Below are positions 8,545-15,137 of a DNA stretch of 64,000 nucleotides, piece by piece. Positions within the stretch are counted from its first letter, which is position 1. Each line of letters starts with the position of its first letter. Position numbers and translations under genes: made by a program. Where the stretch lies: contig NZ_RXHU01000056.1 in assembly GCF_003955665.1 (NCBI RefSeq), positions 1 through 64,000 of the forward strand. Reading direction: 5' to 3'. The notes under the pieces are model-generated. The model was not told the DNA's origin. It saw nothing but the letters and a program-made list of their open reading frames with translations, and searched no databases. The DNA is from Paenibacillus whitsoniae. GTDB taxonomy: Bacteria > Bacillota > Bacilli > Paenibacillales > NBRC-103111.

Positions 8545-8600
8545 GATACATTTAGTATCTTTATGAATTTCATTTTATGATACAAAACGTATCGTGTCAA
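8545..8600 (-). promoter_or_regulatory. eps operon promoter with two GATAC operators
   Basis: On the minus strand a consensus -35 TTGACA (8595-8600) and -10 TAAAAT (8572-8577) are separated by 17 bp, 15 of which are the palindrome GATACAAAACGTATC (8579-8593). A second perfect palindrome GATACATTTAGTATC (8545-8559) sits 34 bp away at about +6 to +20. Both positions would block transcription initiation, so this looks like a repressed promoter for the nine-gene eps operon. Confidence 0.85.
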
Positions 8601-8634
8601 GGGTGTTTATTTAGTTTCTTATCTCCTTCAAGAC

Positions 8635-8643
8635 TGGTATAAT
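8635..8643 (+). promoter_or_regulatory. Extended -10 promoter of the Xre-like gene
   Basis: TGG-TATAAT at 8635-8643 is an extended -10 element pointing at the Xre-like gene. No good -35 is visible. The two GATAC operators lie 45-90 bp upstream of it, so strong autorepression by simple occlusion is not obvious from the layout. Confidence 0.6.
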
Positions 8644-8699
8644 AAATCTAATCAATGGGCCAGCCTGTTATGACAATTTACGGAATGCGAGGAATAACC

Positions 8700-9071
8700 A
8701 TGACCAAATACGGAGATCGGATCTCCCAGCTTCGCGAGAAGCATTTCATGACCCAGGAGGAATTAGCCGCTAAGCTTGGCATCTCCCGCGCTTCACTTTC
8801 CCATTACGAGAATTCGCGCCGGGAACCTCACTACGATACGATCAACAAGATCGCTTCCTTCTTCAAGGTTTCGACCGACTACTTGCTTGGGCGCACGGAT
8901 AACGCCGAACAAACGCTGGACAACAATGTCAGAGACTTCGTCGATTACTTGGAACTTTCCGATGAGAGCATTCTGGAGAAGTTCGCACTCACCGTTGACG
9001 GCAACAAATTGACCATCGAAGAAGCCAAGCGTTTCATCGCCTTTATCCGCGCCGAAAGATCCCTCAAATAA
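8700..9071 (+). CDS. Xre/SinR-type HTH repressor, candidate regulator of the eps regulon
   Basis: A 123-residue protein with an N-terminal HTH_3 domain (residues 7-62). Helix-turn-helix residues are MTQEELAAKLGISRASLSHY, followed by ENSRREPHYDTINKIASFFKVSTDYLLGRTD, the standard Xre hinge. The C-terminal half (about 65-123) is acidic and probably mediates oligomerisation or partner binding. The start at 8700 follows GAGGAATAACC; longer starts from 8655 are possible. It is divergent from the eps operon and separated from it by two GATAC operators. That it binds them is inferred from position and from its likeness to phage-type Xre repressors. A SinR-like role in biofilm control is a reasonable analogy only. 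Confidence 0.85.
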   Translation: MTKYGDRISQLREKHFMTQEELAAKLGISRASLSHYENSRREPHYDTINKIASFFKVSTDYLLGRTDNAEQTLDNNVRDFVDYLELSDESILEKFALTVDGNKLTIEEAKRFIAFIRAERSLK

Positions 9072-9112
9072 ATTGCCGATTTCTTCTCAGTGTATGCAAC
9101 CGTCGACCCCGT

Positions 9113-9631
9113 TCATTCCCTGGCTTCCGATTGGACGCCGATATAGCGCAGCGTTACGGAAGGCGCCGAATGATTGAAGAGATCGCGCAGCATGGAGACA
9201 TTTCTCGTCTTTTGATAATAGTGATAACCGAACGTTTTCCGCAGCGTATGCGTGCCAATATCGAAGAGCCCCGCTTGCTTCGCCGCCTGATTCAATATGC
9301 GATACACCCGGATCCGCTTAATCGGCTTGCCGGTTCGCTGAGACGGAAACATGAAATCGTTTTCATCCATATACTGGACATAATCTTGAATCCATTCCTG
9401 GAGCTGCGCATTGATGAAAAACGTTTTGTTCTTCTTCGTCTTACCCTCCTCAATGGTCACTCTGCTTTTGCCGGCCAGATCCCGAACCCGAAGCGTCAGC
9501 AGATCGCTTAAATGAATGCCGGAATTAATGCCGATCGTAAACAGCAACCAATCCCTGGCGGATTGTTTTTTTAGTATTTCCTGAATTTCCTCGATCTTAA
9601 GTTGATCGCGAATCGGTTGAACGACCTGCAT
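9113..9631 (-). CDS. Short tyrosine recombinase, catalytic domain only, first Arg replaced
   Basis: A 172-residue protein consisting of just the phage-integrase catalytic domain, without the N-terminal core-binding domain. H-x-x-R is HTLR (128-131), then His154 in NHSAPSVTLRY and the nucleophile Tyr163. The first catalytic Arg, expected in a G-L-R-I-S type motif, is replaced: here it is SGIHLSDLL with His40 (codon CAT, one transition from CGT). That would impair strand cleavage, so the protein may be inactive or have another role. It is convergent with the Xre-like gene, so the pair resembles a stripped prophage immunity region. Confidence 0.75.
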   Translation of the reverse strand: MQVVQPIRDQLKIEEIQEILKKQSARDWLLFTIGINSGIHLSDLLTLRVRDLAGKSRVTIEEGKTKKNKTFFINAQLQEWIQDYVQYMDENDFMFPSQRTGKPIKRIRVYRILNQAAKQAGLFDIGTHTLRKTFGYHYYQKTRNVSMLRDLFNHSAPSVTLRYIGVQSEARE

Positions 9632-9665
9632 GAACCACTCAGCTCCTTAAGTACAGTGTATTGGT

Positions 9666-10730
9666 TTATTGATCAAAATAAGTCTGCATAAGACCCTTCA
9701 CCTGCTCCGCATCAGGTTTCCAATAATAGAGCGGCGCATGCACCAAGGGGTCCTCCTGAACGACGCTTTCCCCTTGAACCTGCAAATAAGTAAAACCCTC
9801 GTCCGTCAAACCTGTAAACAACCTGGCCAAGCTCAACATGTCGCTGTCAGTTAGATTCGTATCGATCAAATCCTTTTTCACCTTCGCCAGCGTCGACGCC
9901 AATTCCACCACATGCTCCGGAGCCAAAACCTTCTTGGCGATCCCTTTCAGGATTTTATTCTGCTCCTTCTGCCGGCCGAAATCTCCTTCCGGAAACGCCC
10001 ACCTTTCCCTAACAAGCCCTAAAGCCAAATCACCGTTAAAATGCTGTAGGCCCGCAGGCAAATTCTCTCCTATACTGCGCAGAAAGATTGGGTTCTCGAT
10101 GGGGACATCCACACCGCCGATGGCATCGATGAGATCTTTGAAGCCTTGGAAGTTAGTCTTGACATAGTAATTGATCGGGACCTGCAAGAAATTGCTGACC
10201 GTCTGCAGCAGCGTCTCCGTCCCTTCGCGGTTCCCCCCTTTCATTTCGCCAAGGATGTGGGCATGGTTCACTTTCGTGTAACCGGTGCCTTTTATGTAAA
10301 CCATCGTATCCCGGGGAATGGAAAGCACATTGACCCGTTTTTCCGATGGAATCACATGCACGACCATGATGACATCCGCACGCGACAGTTCATTCTCTCT
10401 GGCATCCGTGCCAACGATGAGCATGTTGAAGTTGTCCTGCTTCTTCTGCACGGCTTGGGCAGGTTGAGCGATACGGTCAGTTGCCGGAGCGGTTGGAGAA
10501 GCCGGTGAGGGAATCGCGGAAGCCGGCGCTGCCCCAGTCTTGCGAATCCAACTCAAGACCGGAAAAGATCCACTCCGGACATATGCGTTGGCTCCGGCAG
10601 GCATCACTAAAACAGGCAGTTGACGCTTTTGAAAATGACTCTCCGGATTTGAAATTTTCGCCACATAGGCGGCAGATAGGAGAAGGCTTACGACGACGGC
10701 TCCTGCCGAATAAGCAATCCATCTTCTCAC
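9666..10730 (-). CDS. LytR-CpsA-Psr family glycopolymer ligase
   Basis: A 354-residue LCP protein, a family that transfers undecaprenyl-linked glycopolymers onto peptidoglycan outside the cell. An N-terminal membrane anchor (about residues 4-26, IAYSAGAVVVSLLLSAAYVAKI) and a Pro/Ala-rich linker precede the LCP domain from about residue 100. Its motifs are visible: VGTDARENELSRADVIMVVH, LSIPRDTMVYI, KVNHAHILG, and later LVRERWAFPEGDFGRQKEQNKI. GTG 10730 is chosen because the upstream frame to 10805 would translate the operators. In this locus it is the likely enzyme anchoring the exopolysaccharide to the wall. Confidence 0.88.
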   Translation of the reverse strand: MRRWIAYSAGAVVVSLLLSAAYVAKISNPESHFQKRQLPVLVMPAGANAYVRSGSFPVLSWIRKTGAAPASAIPSPASPTAPATDRIAQPAQAVQKKQDNFNMLIVGTDARENELSRADVIMVVHVIPSEKRVNVLSIPRDTMVYIKGTGYTKVNHAHILGEMKGGNREGTETLLQTVSNFLQVPINYYVKTNFQGFKDLIDAIGGVDVPIENPIFLRSIGENLPAGLQHFNGDLALGLVRERWAFPEGDFGRQKEQNKILKGIAKKVLAPEHVVELASTLAKVKKDLIDTNLTDSDMLSLARLFTGLTDEGFTYLQVQGESVVQEDPLVHAPLYYWKPDAEQVKGLMQTYFDQ

Positions 10731-10763
10731 GCGGACTCCACTTCCCTTTTCTTCATGATGTTC

Positions 10764-10805
10764 GATACGTTTTGAATCTTTTAATGATACGTATTGTATC
10801 ATCAA
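10764..10805 (-). promoter_or_regulatory. LCP gene promoter with two GATAC operators
   Basis: GATACGTATTGTATC (10786-10800, perfect) and GATACGTTTTGAATC (10764-10778, one mismatch) lie 22 bp apart just upstream of the LCP gene. On the minus strand TTGATG (10800-10805) and TAAAAG (10778-10783) could serve as -35 and -10 with a 16-bp spacer that contains most of the upstream operator. The operators are clear; the promoter hexamers are weak. Confidence 0.7.
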
Positions 10806-10870
10806 AATGTGATGCAGACAACACTTTCTACAGCTTTCACCGAAACATAGCGCAGAAACTTCAAATAAAT

Positions 10871-10908
10871 AGGGTTATCTGCAGCTCCCCCGCTGAACAG
10901 ACAACCCT
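10871..10908 (-). terminator. Terminator of the tailspike-like gene
   Basis: An inverted repeat AGGGTTATCTG / CAGACAACCCT lies just after the stop of the beta-helix gene. Reading leftward it is followed by TATTTATTTG, a moderately U-rich tail. Confidence 0.6.
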
Positions 10909-10914
10909 TACAAA

Positions 10915-12738
10915 TCAGCCGATATATTCAATCAGAATGACGCCTTTCGGATTTTCTACATTCACCGTCGATCCCGGAACCAGCTGTAAATTGCGTCTTT
11001 CTTCCGTATCGCAGTAGAACAGCGGAGAAACCGTCTGGCGGTAGCCCAGCGACATGTTGGCCGACGTATACGTTGCTACCACAACCGGCGTTTTGTCCGT
11101 CGTCTGAATCGTGTACGTCGCCGCATTCTTGCTTGTCACTGCTCCCGCAGGACTGAAGAAGATGACATTCAGAATCAACGCATTCAGCGGCAAATCAAAC
11201 GCTTCCACCTGACCTGCTGCCGGGAGCTTGCCAGTTACGTTGCGGATGCTGACCATTTTCGTCGTGAGCTGCGAACGATTGGCTAGCAAATAATTTTGAT
11301 CGGAGTCGAAGAAGGCGTCGGCACTTGTGCTGCCGCTGCCGCTGCAATTGCGGAATGTGACCGGCGGGCGTCCGCCAAGCGAGTAGCCGTTCGTGTTGTC
11401 AACGATCGCTAGGAAATCGTCAGCTTTGGCCGCTTGCGTGAAGCGCGTGTTCTCGTAAACGATTTTATCATTGTTATGGTTATACGAGCCGTAGTTCACA
11501 AGGAAGCTGTGCTTGCCTGCCAGACGGCAGCCGTCAAATTTGACCGTCGGCGTCCCGTTGCTCACATCGAACAATGCATTGACGTAGCTTGGTACGGAGA
11601 AGTCCATAGACGCATTATCGACACTGAGGAACGTAATCGATCCGTCATACCAATTGCATTCGATCAGCTTGCTCGTTTGTACACGGTGCTCAATCCTCGG
11701 CCCGATACACAGGAAGCGAACTGCGCCGCCGGCATGTCCGGGGTCCGGGTTGTTATAGGAGCCGTTTTGCAGGTAGTTTGTTTTGCCAAGCTTGAAGAAC
11801 GTTCCCCCAGGGCCGGTAGGCACACCGTTCGCCCCCGTGCCGGTCCCGATGTGTATGAGACTGCCGCCCCACACATTGATATTGCCGCCGTACTGGAAGT
11901 TCAAGTAGTTCCCCTTCGTTACTTCGAACTGACAGGCGAACAGATTGTAGTTCAGGAACTGGTCCGAGCCGCCGCTGCGAATCGCCATCGTATTCGGCTC
12001 CACGCTTTTGTTCGTGGAATACGGCACGTAGATCGCATTTTCCATGGATCCGTTGAAATTGCAGTGGAACCAGGTCATCTCGCTGTTCAAGTTGCCGCCT
12101 TCCAATTGGAATACGTTCTTCCACGTACCATTCCACATGCAGCGCTCAAAGGTGTAGTTCTGGGCGCTGTTCGCCGCATAAGAATACATGAAGATTGCAT
12201 TGGGGCTGCTTCCGGTGAACTCAATATCCTGGATATGGATGTGCTGCCAGGCATCGTTGTTGTACAACAGGTAGTTGTTCGACGCCGCTTGGTTCGTGTA
12301 CGCAATTTGCGTAACGCCCTTGCCAGCACCCTGAATGACATAACCGACAGCGGAATTCGTATACGTGCCGCCCAGCAGAGCCTCCGATTTTGAAATGGAA
12401 TACGTTCCAGAGGGAATGAGGAGCTTCACTTTGCCGCGATGATTTTTCACCATGGATTCGGCAAATCGCAGCGCTGCGATAAAAGCGTCGCTGGCGTCCG
12501 AGCCGTCCCCTTTTGCACCGAACCACTGCACGTTGACCCCGTCGTCCATCATCGTACGCTTAAAACGACCTCTGGACGCAGACACAATAATCGTCGCGTC
12601 GTTGTTCGCAGATGTCGTGTCCGTGGGGTCATACCGGAAGAACCCGTCCCGACCGCTGTCCGTCACATAGTAAAGCGAATTGACGTCCGGTGCGGTCATT
12701 TTCTTCAAATCAGCGATGCTGCTCATTACAAATGGCAT
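10915..12738 (-). CDS. Tailspike-like right-handed beta-helix protein (pectate lyase superfamily)
   Basis: About 607 residues. The N-terminal region (SSIADLKKMTAPDVNSLYYVTDSGRDG) followed by VNVQWFGAKGDGSDASDAF and PSGTYSISK is the pectate-lyase-3 / phage-tailspike entry motif. A long beta-helix of short parallel repeats follows, with a C-terminal domain from about residue 500. There is no signal peptide, unlike a typical secreted lyase. ATG 12738 has AAAGGAG at usable distance; TTG 12747 is an alternative. It has its own operator-bearing promoter and terminator. It may cleave or bind the exopolysaccharide, but no catalytic residues are identified. Confidence 0.75.
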   Translation of the reverse strand: MPFVMSSIADLKKMTAPDVNSLYYVTDSGRDGFFRYDPTDTTSANNDATIIVSASRGRFKRTMMDDGVNVQWFGAKGDGSDASDAFIAALRFAESMVKNHRGKVKLLIPSGTYSISKSEALLGGTYTNSAVGYVIQGAGKGVTQIAYTNQAASNNYLLYNNDAWQHIHIQDIEFTGSSPNAIFMYSYAANSAQNYTFERCMWNGTWKNVFQLEGGNLNSEMTWFHCNFNGSMENAIYVPYSTNKSVEPNTMAIRSGGSDQFLNYNLFACQFEVTKGNYLNFQYGGNINVWGGSLIHIGTGTGANGVPTGPGGTFFKLGKTNYLQNGSYNNPDPGHAGGAVRFLCIGPRIEHRVQTSKLIECNWYDGSITFLSVDNASMDFSVPSYVNALFDVSNGTPTVKFDGCRLAGKHSFLVNYGSYNHNNDKIVYENTRFTQAAKADDFLAIVDNTNGYSLGGRPPVTFRNCSGSGSTSADAFFDSDQNYLLANRSQLTTKMVSIRNVTGKLPAAGQVEAFDLPLNALILNVIFFSPAGAVTSKNAATYTIQTTDKTPVVVATYTSANMSLGYRQTVSPLFYCDTEERRNLQLVPGSTVNVENPKGVILIEYIG

Positions 12739-12834
12739 AGTCTTCAAGTCTCCTTTCCTCTCAGATGCAAAATTGAGTTTCTGCTATCATCTTATGTAGG
12801 AAGGGTTGGCCCGTGCTAAAAAAAGGGCGTGTAG

Positions 12835-12890
12835 GTAGCAATTTGTATCATTATCTTGCCTTTTTTAGATACATAATGTATCATTGTCAT
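12835..12890. promoter_or_regulatory. Divergent promoter region with GATAC operator
   Basis: The perfect palindrome GATACATAATGTATC (12868-12882) sits between two divergent genes. Rightward, TTGCCT (12856-12861), 17 bp and TATCAT (12879-12884) form a promoter overlapping it. Leftward, ATGACA (12885-12890), 17 bp and TAAAAA (12862-12867) also enclose it. A degraded second copy GTAGCAATTTGTATC (12835-12849) keeps the right half only, 33 bp away. One bound repressor could control both directions. Confidence 0.7.
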
Positions 12891-12918
12891 AGGACCTTTT
12901 GCTTAGATGGGAGTTCTT

Positions 12919-13671
12919 ATGACTTATTTGATTAAAATTGTATATTTATTCCTTTTCCCTCCCGGAATTTACATCCTTGTCCTATTTGCTTTAACGGCGT
13001 ACTTCATCCACAAAAAGAAGATGATTCTCTCCATTCTACTAGCGCTCGTATCGATAATTTCCTATCTTTCCACCTGCACATTCCTCGGTTATGCCATGAT
13101 AAACTCTTTGGAAAATGAATATGCGTTTCCTGATTCCATCGCAGGGGACAGTATCGTCGTGCTTGGTGAAGGCACCTCCCCAGGCCCAACCGTGGATGGT
13201 CCGGGCGAGTTGACCGGAGATCTTGCCCTGAATGTCATTGCGGCGCTCAAGTTGTACAACCGGCTGCAAGTGCCGATCATCGTGTCAGGCGGAAGCAGCC
13301 TGAACGCGAGAAATGAGCAGAACGAAGCCCAGCTGTCCAAACGCGATCTTTTGCAAATGCAAGTTCCGGAAGACATGATTATCACCGAAGATCGCAGTCG
13401 AACGACACAAGAAAATGCCCAGTTCACCGCAGCCATTTTAAAACAAAGAGGGTTAACCTCTCCTATCCTGGTGACAACCGCTCCCCATATACCTCGCTCC
13501 GTCGCCCTGTTCCAACAGGAAGGCGTCAGCGTGCTGGCGGTGCCGACAAGATACACGCCTCCACAAAACGTGCAGTACAATTTGTTCGACTTTCTTCCAT
13601 CACCCAGCGGGGTATTTATGGTTCAACAGGGATTGAAAGAAGCACTTGGTCAATTGCAGCTCATCTTCTAA
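12919..13671 (+). CDS. YdcF/ElyC-like membrane protein (DUF218)
   Basis: A 250-residue protein with two N-terminal membrane segments (about residues 5-28 and 33-60) and a DUF218 domain from about residue 75. The domain motifs are DSIVVLGEGTSP, ALKLYNRLQVPIIVSGGSS, ITEDRSRTTQENAQFTA and ILVTTAPHIPRSVALFQ. The family includes E. coli ElyC, linked to undecaprenyl carrier and envelope homeostasis, though the biochemical role is unsettled. ATG 12919 follows GGGAGTTCTT. It is the first gene of a two-gene unit with the polymerase-like gene 25 bp downstream, which suggests a lipid-carrier related role in this pathway. Confidence 0.8.
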   Translation: MTYLIKIVYLFLFPPGIYILVLFALTAYFIHKKKMILSILLALVSIISYLSTCTFLGYAMINSLENEYAFPDSIAGDSIVVLGEGTSPGPTVDGPGELTGDLALNVIAALKLYNRLQVPIIVSGGSSLNARNEQNEAQLSKRDLLQMQVPEDMIITEDRSRTTQENAQFTAAILKQRGLTSPILVTTAPHIPRSVALFQQEGVSVLAVPTRYTPPQNVQYNLFDFLPSPSGVFMVQQGLKEALGQLQLIF

Positions 13672-13696
13672 TCCCCCGATAGGAGGCTCGTTCATT

Positions 13697-15121
13697 ATGA
13701 AAATTAGCCTGGGACGCCATTATTTAGCAACGCTTTCCTTTATTCTCTTGGCACTCGCCGTTCCGCTCTTCTTCTATGTAGATGTTCAGCAGCTTGTTTT
13801 TAACCGAAATATTTTTCTGGCCTGGCTGATCGTCGCCTATGTCGCCTTCCAATTGTCCGGGCTCATGCTGCGCAATCAGGAACGTGTGCTAGAGCTGACT
13901 TTCTGGATCTTCACCTACGTATTTCTGGGCATCTGCCCGCTCATTCAGCTGACCGGCGGACATTTCCCATGGGCCGGTGCCTATTCCGACGCGGATATTA
14001 CCAAGTGCCTTTTCCTCGTAATGTTAGGCATCCTCTGCTATCAATTCGGCATGCTGCTTGTCAAAGGCAGACATCATCCCGAGAAATTGAACATCCAGGA
14101 ACCGACGTCTCAATTGACTACCAACAAATTTGTCCGTACAGCTTATCTCGCCCTGTTCGCCTCTCTGTTTCTCGTTAACCTGGGCAGCGGCTTCAGCGCG
14201 CTGTTTCTTCCCCGGATCGAAGCCGCGGGCCACATGGAGAATAAGACACTGGCCCTCCTGACCGATCAATTTGCCAAAGTTCCGCTGTTCGTTTGCCTGA
14301 TCATCGGCATTTGGATGTGGAAGAAAAAGAAGCTGAACCGCTGGTACAGCTATATCACCGTCGTCCTGCTGTTCCTCACTAATCTTATACTCAGCAATCC
14401 GATTTCCAATGCGAGATATTGGTTCGGCGCCGTCGTGCTCTCCCTCGTTGTGCTGATCGTGCCCTGGAAAAAGCTTGGTATCGGCCGATGGAGCTACGCC
14501 TATCTCAGCCTGTTCCTGGTCGTGTTCCCGTATACCGATTTGTTTCGCTACAAACTCGACGCCTCGCTCGAAATTCAGAGTGCTACGGATATTATGATGC
14601 AGAAGGGCGACTACGACGCCTTCCAGATGATTCTGAACAGCTCCCGGTATGTCGACATTGTCGGCATCCTGCCCGGCAGACAGTTCCTCAGTACGCTCTT
14701 CTTCTGGATTCCGCGAAGCATTTGGACCAGTAAGCCCTATAGCAGCGGCCAGGAAATCGGCGAAGCGATCGGCTATAAATTTACGAATCTGTCCTGCCCG
14801 CTCTGGGCGGAAAGCTACATCAACTTTGGCTACATCGGCGTCATTGTCGTGTTCATCCTGCTTGGCTACGTGACGGCTCATCTGCAGAACCGGTACATCG
14901 CCAGCAAAATGAAAAGCGATATCACATTATCGCAAATTTTGGTGCCGTTTCTGTCTGCCTTCCAAATCTTCCTGCTGCGCGGAGATCTGCAAAATGCGTT
15001 CACCTACCTCTCCGTCTTTCTGGCGCTCGCCTTCTTCTTCACTTCGAGATTCAAGACCGCTCATGCGCTAGCGCCCGCTCCGTTATATAAAGTTTCAAGA
15101 CAAAAGCCTTTCAGGACTTAA
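13697..15121 (+). CDS. Wzy-like polysaccharide polymerase (O-antigen polymerase family)
   Basis: A 474-residue polytopic membrane protein with roughly 11-12 hydrophobic segments spread over its length. A polar loop near residue 310-350 holds RYVDIVGILPGRQF and PYSSGQEIGEAIGYKFTNLSCPLWAESYINFGYIG, the type of loop seen in OPS-polymerase and Wzy-like proteins. It would join lipid-linked repeat units outside the membrane, with chain length set by the Wzz-like protein. ATG 13697 follows AGGAGGCTCG. Its last codons overlap the convergent beta-helix gene and form half of a terminator hairpin. Confidence 0.78.
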   Translation: MKISLGRHYLATLSFILLALAVPLFFYVDVQQLVFNRNIFLAWLIVAYVAFQLSGLMLRNQERVLELTFWIFTYVFLGICPLIQLTGGHFPWAGAYSDADITKCLFLVMLGILCYQFGMLLVKGRHHPEKLNIQEPTSQLTTNKFVRTAYLALFASLFLVNLGSGFSALFLPRIEAAGHMENKTLALLTDQFAKVPLFVCLIIGIWMWKKKKLNRWYSYITVVLLFLTNLILSNPISNARYWFGAVVLSLVVLIVPWKKLGIGRWSYAYLSLFLVVFPYTDLFRYKLDASLEIQSATDIMMQKGDYDAFQMILNSSRYVDIVGILPGRQFLSTLFFWIPRSIWTSKPYSSGQEIGEAIGYKFTNLSCPLWAESYINFGYIGVIVVFILLGYVTAHLQNRYIASKMKSDITLSQILVPFLSAFQIFLLRGDLQNAFTYLSVFLALAFFFTSRFKTAHALAPAPLYKVSRQKPFRT

Positions 15122-15137
15122 TGTCCTGAAAGGCTTT
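15103..15137. terminator. Bidirectional terminator coded inside two overlapping gene ends
   Basis: A perfect 15-bp stem, AAAGCCTTTCAGGAC (15103-15117) with GTCCTGAAAGGCTTT (15123-15137), has a 5-base loop TTAAT and T/A runs on both sides. The two convergent genes end within it (stops at 15119-15121 and 15111-15113), so each arm is translated in one gene and both genes share one terminator. Confidence 0.9.
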
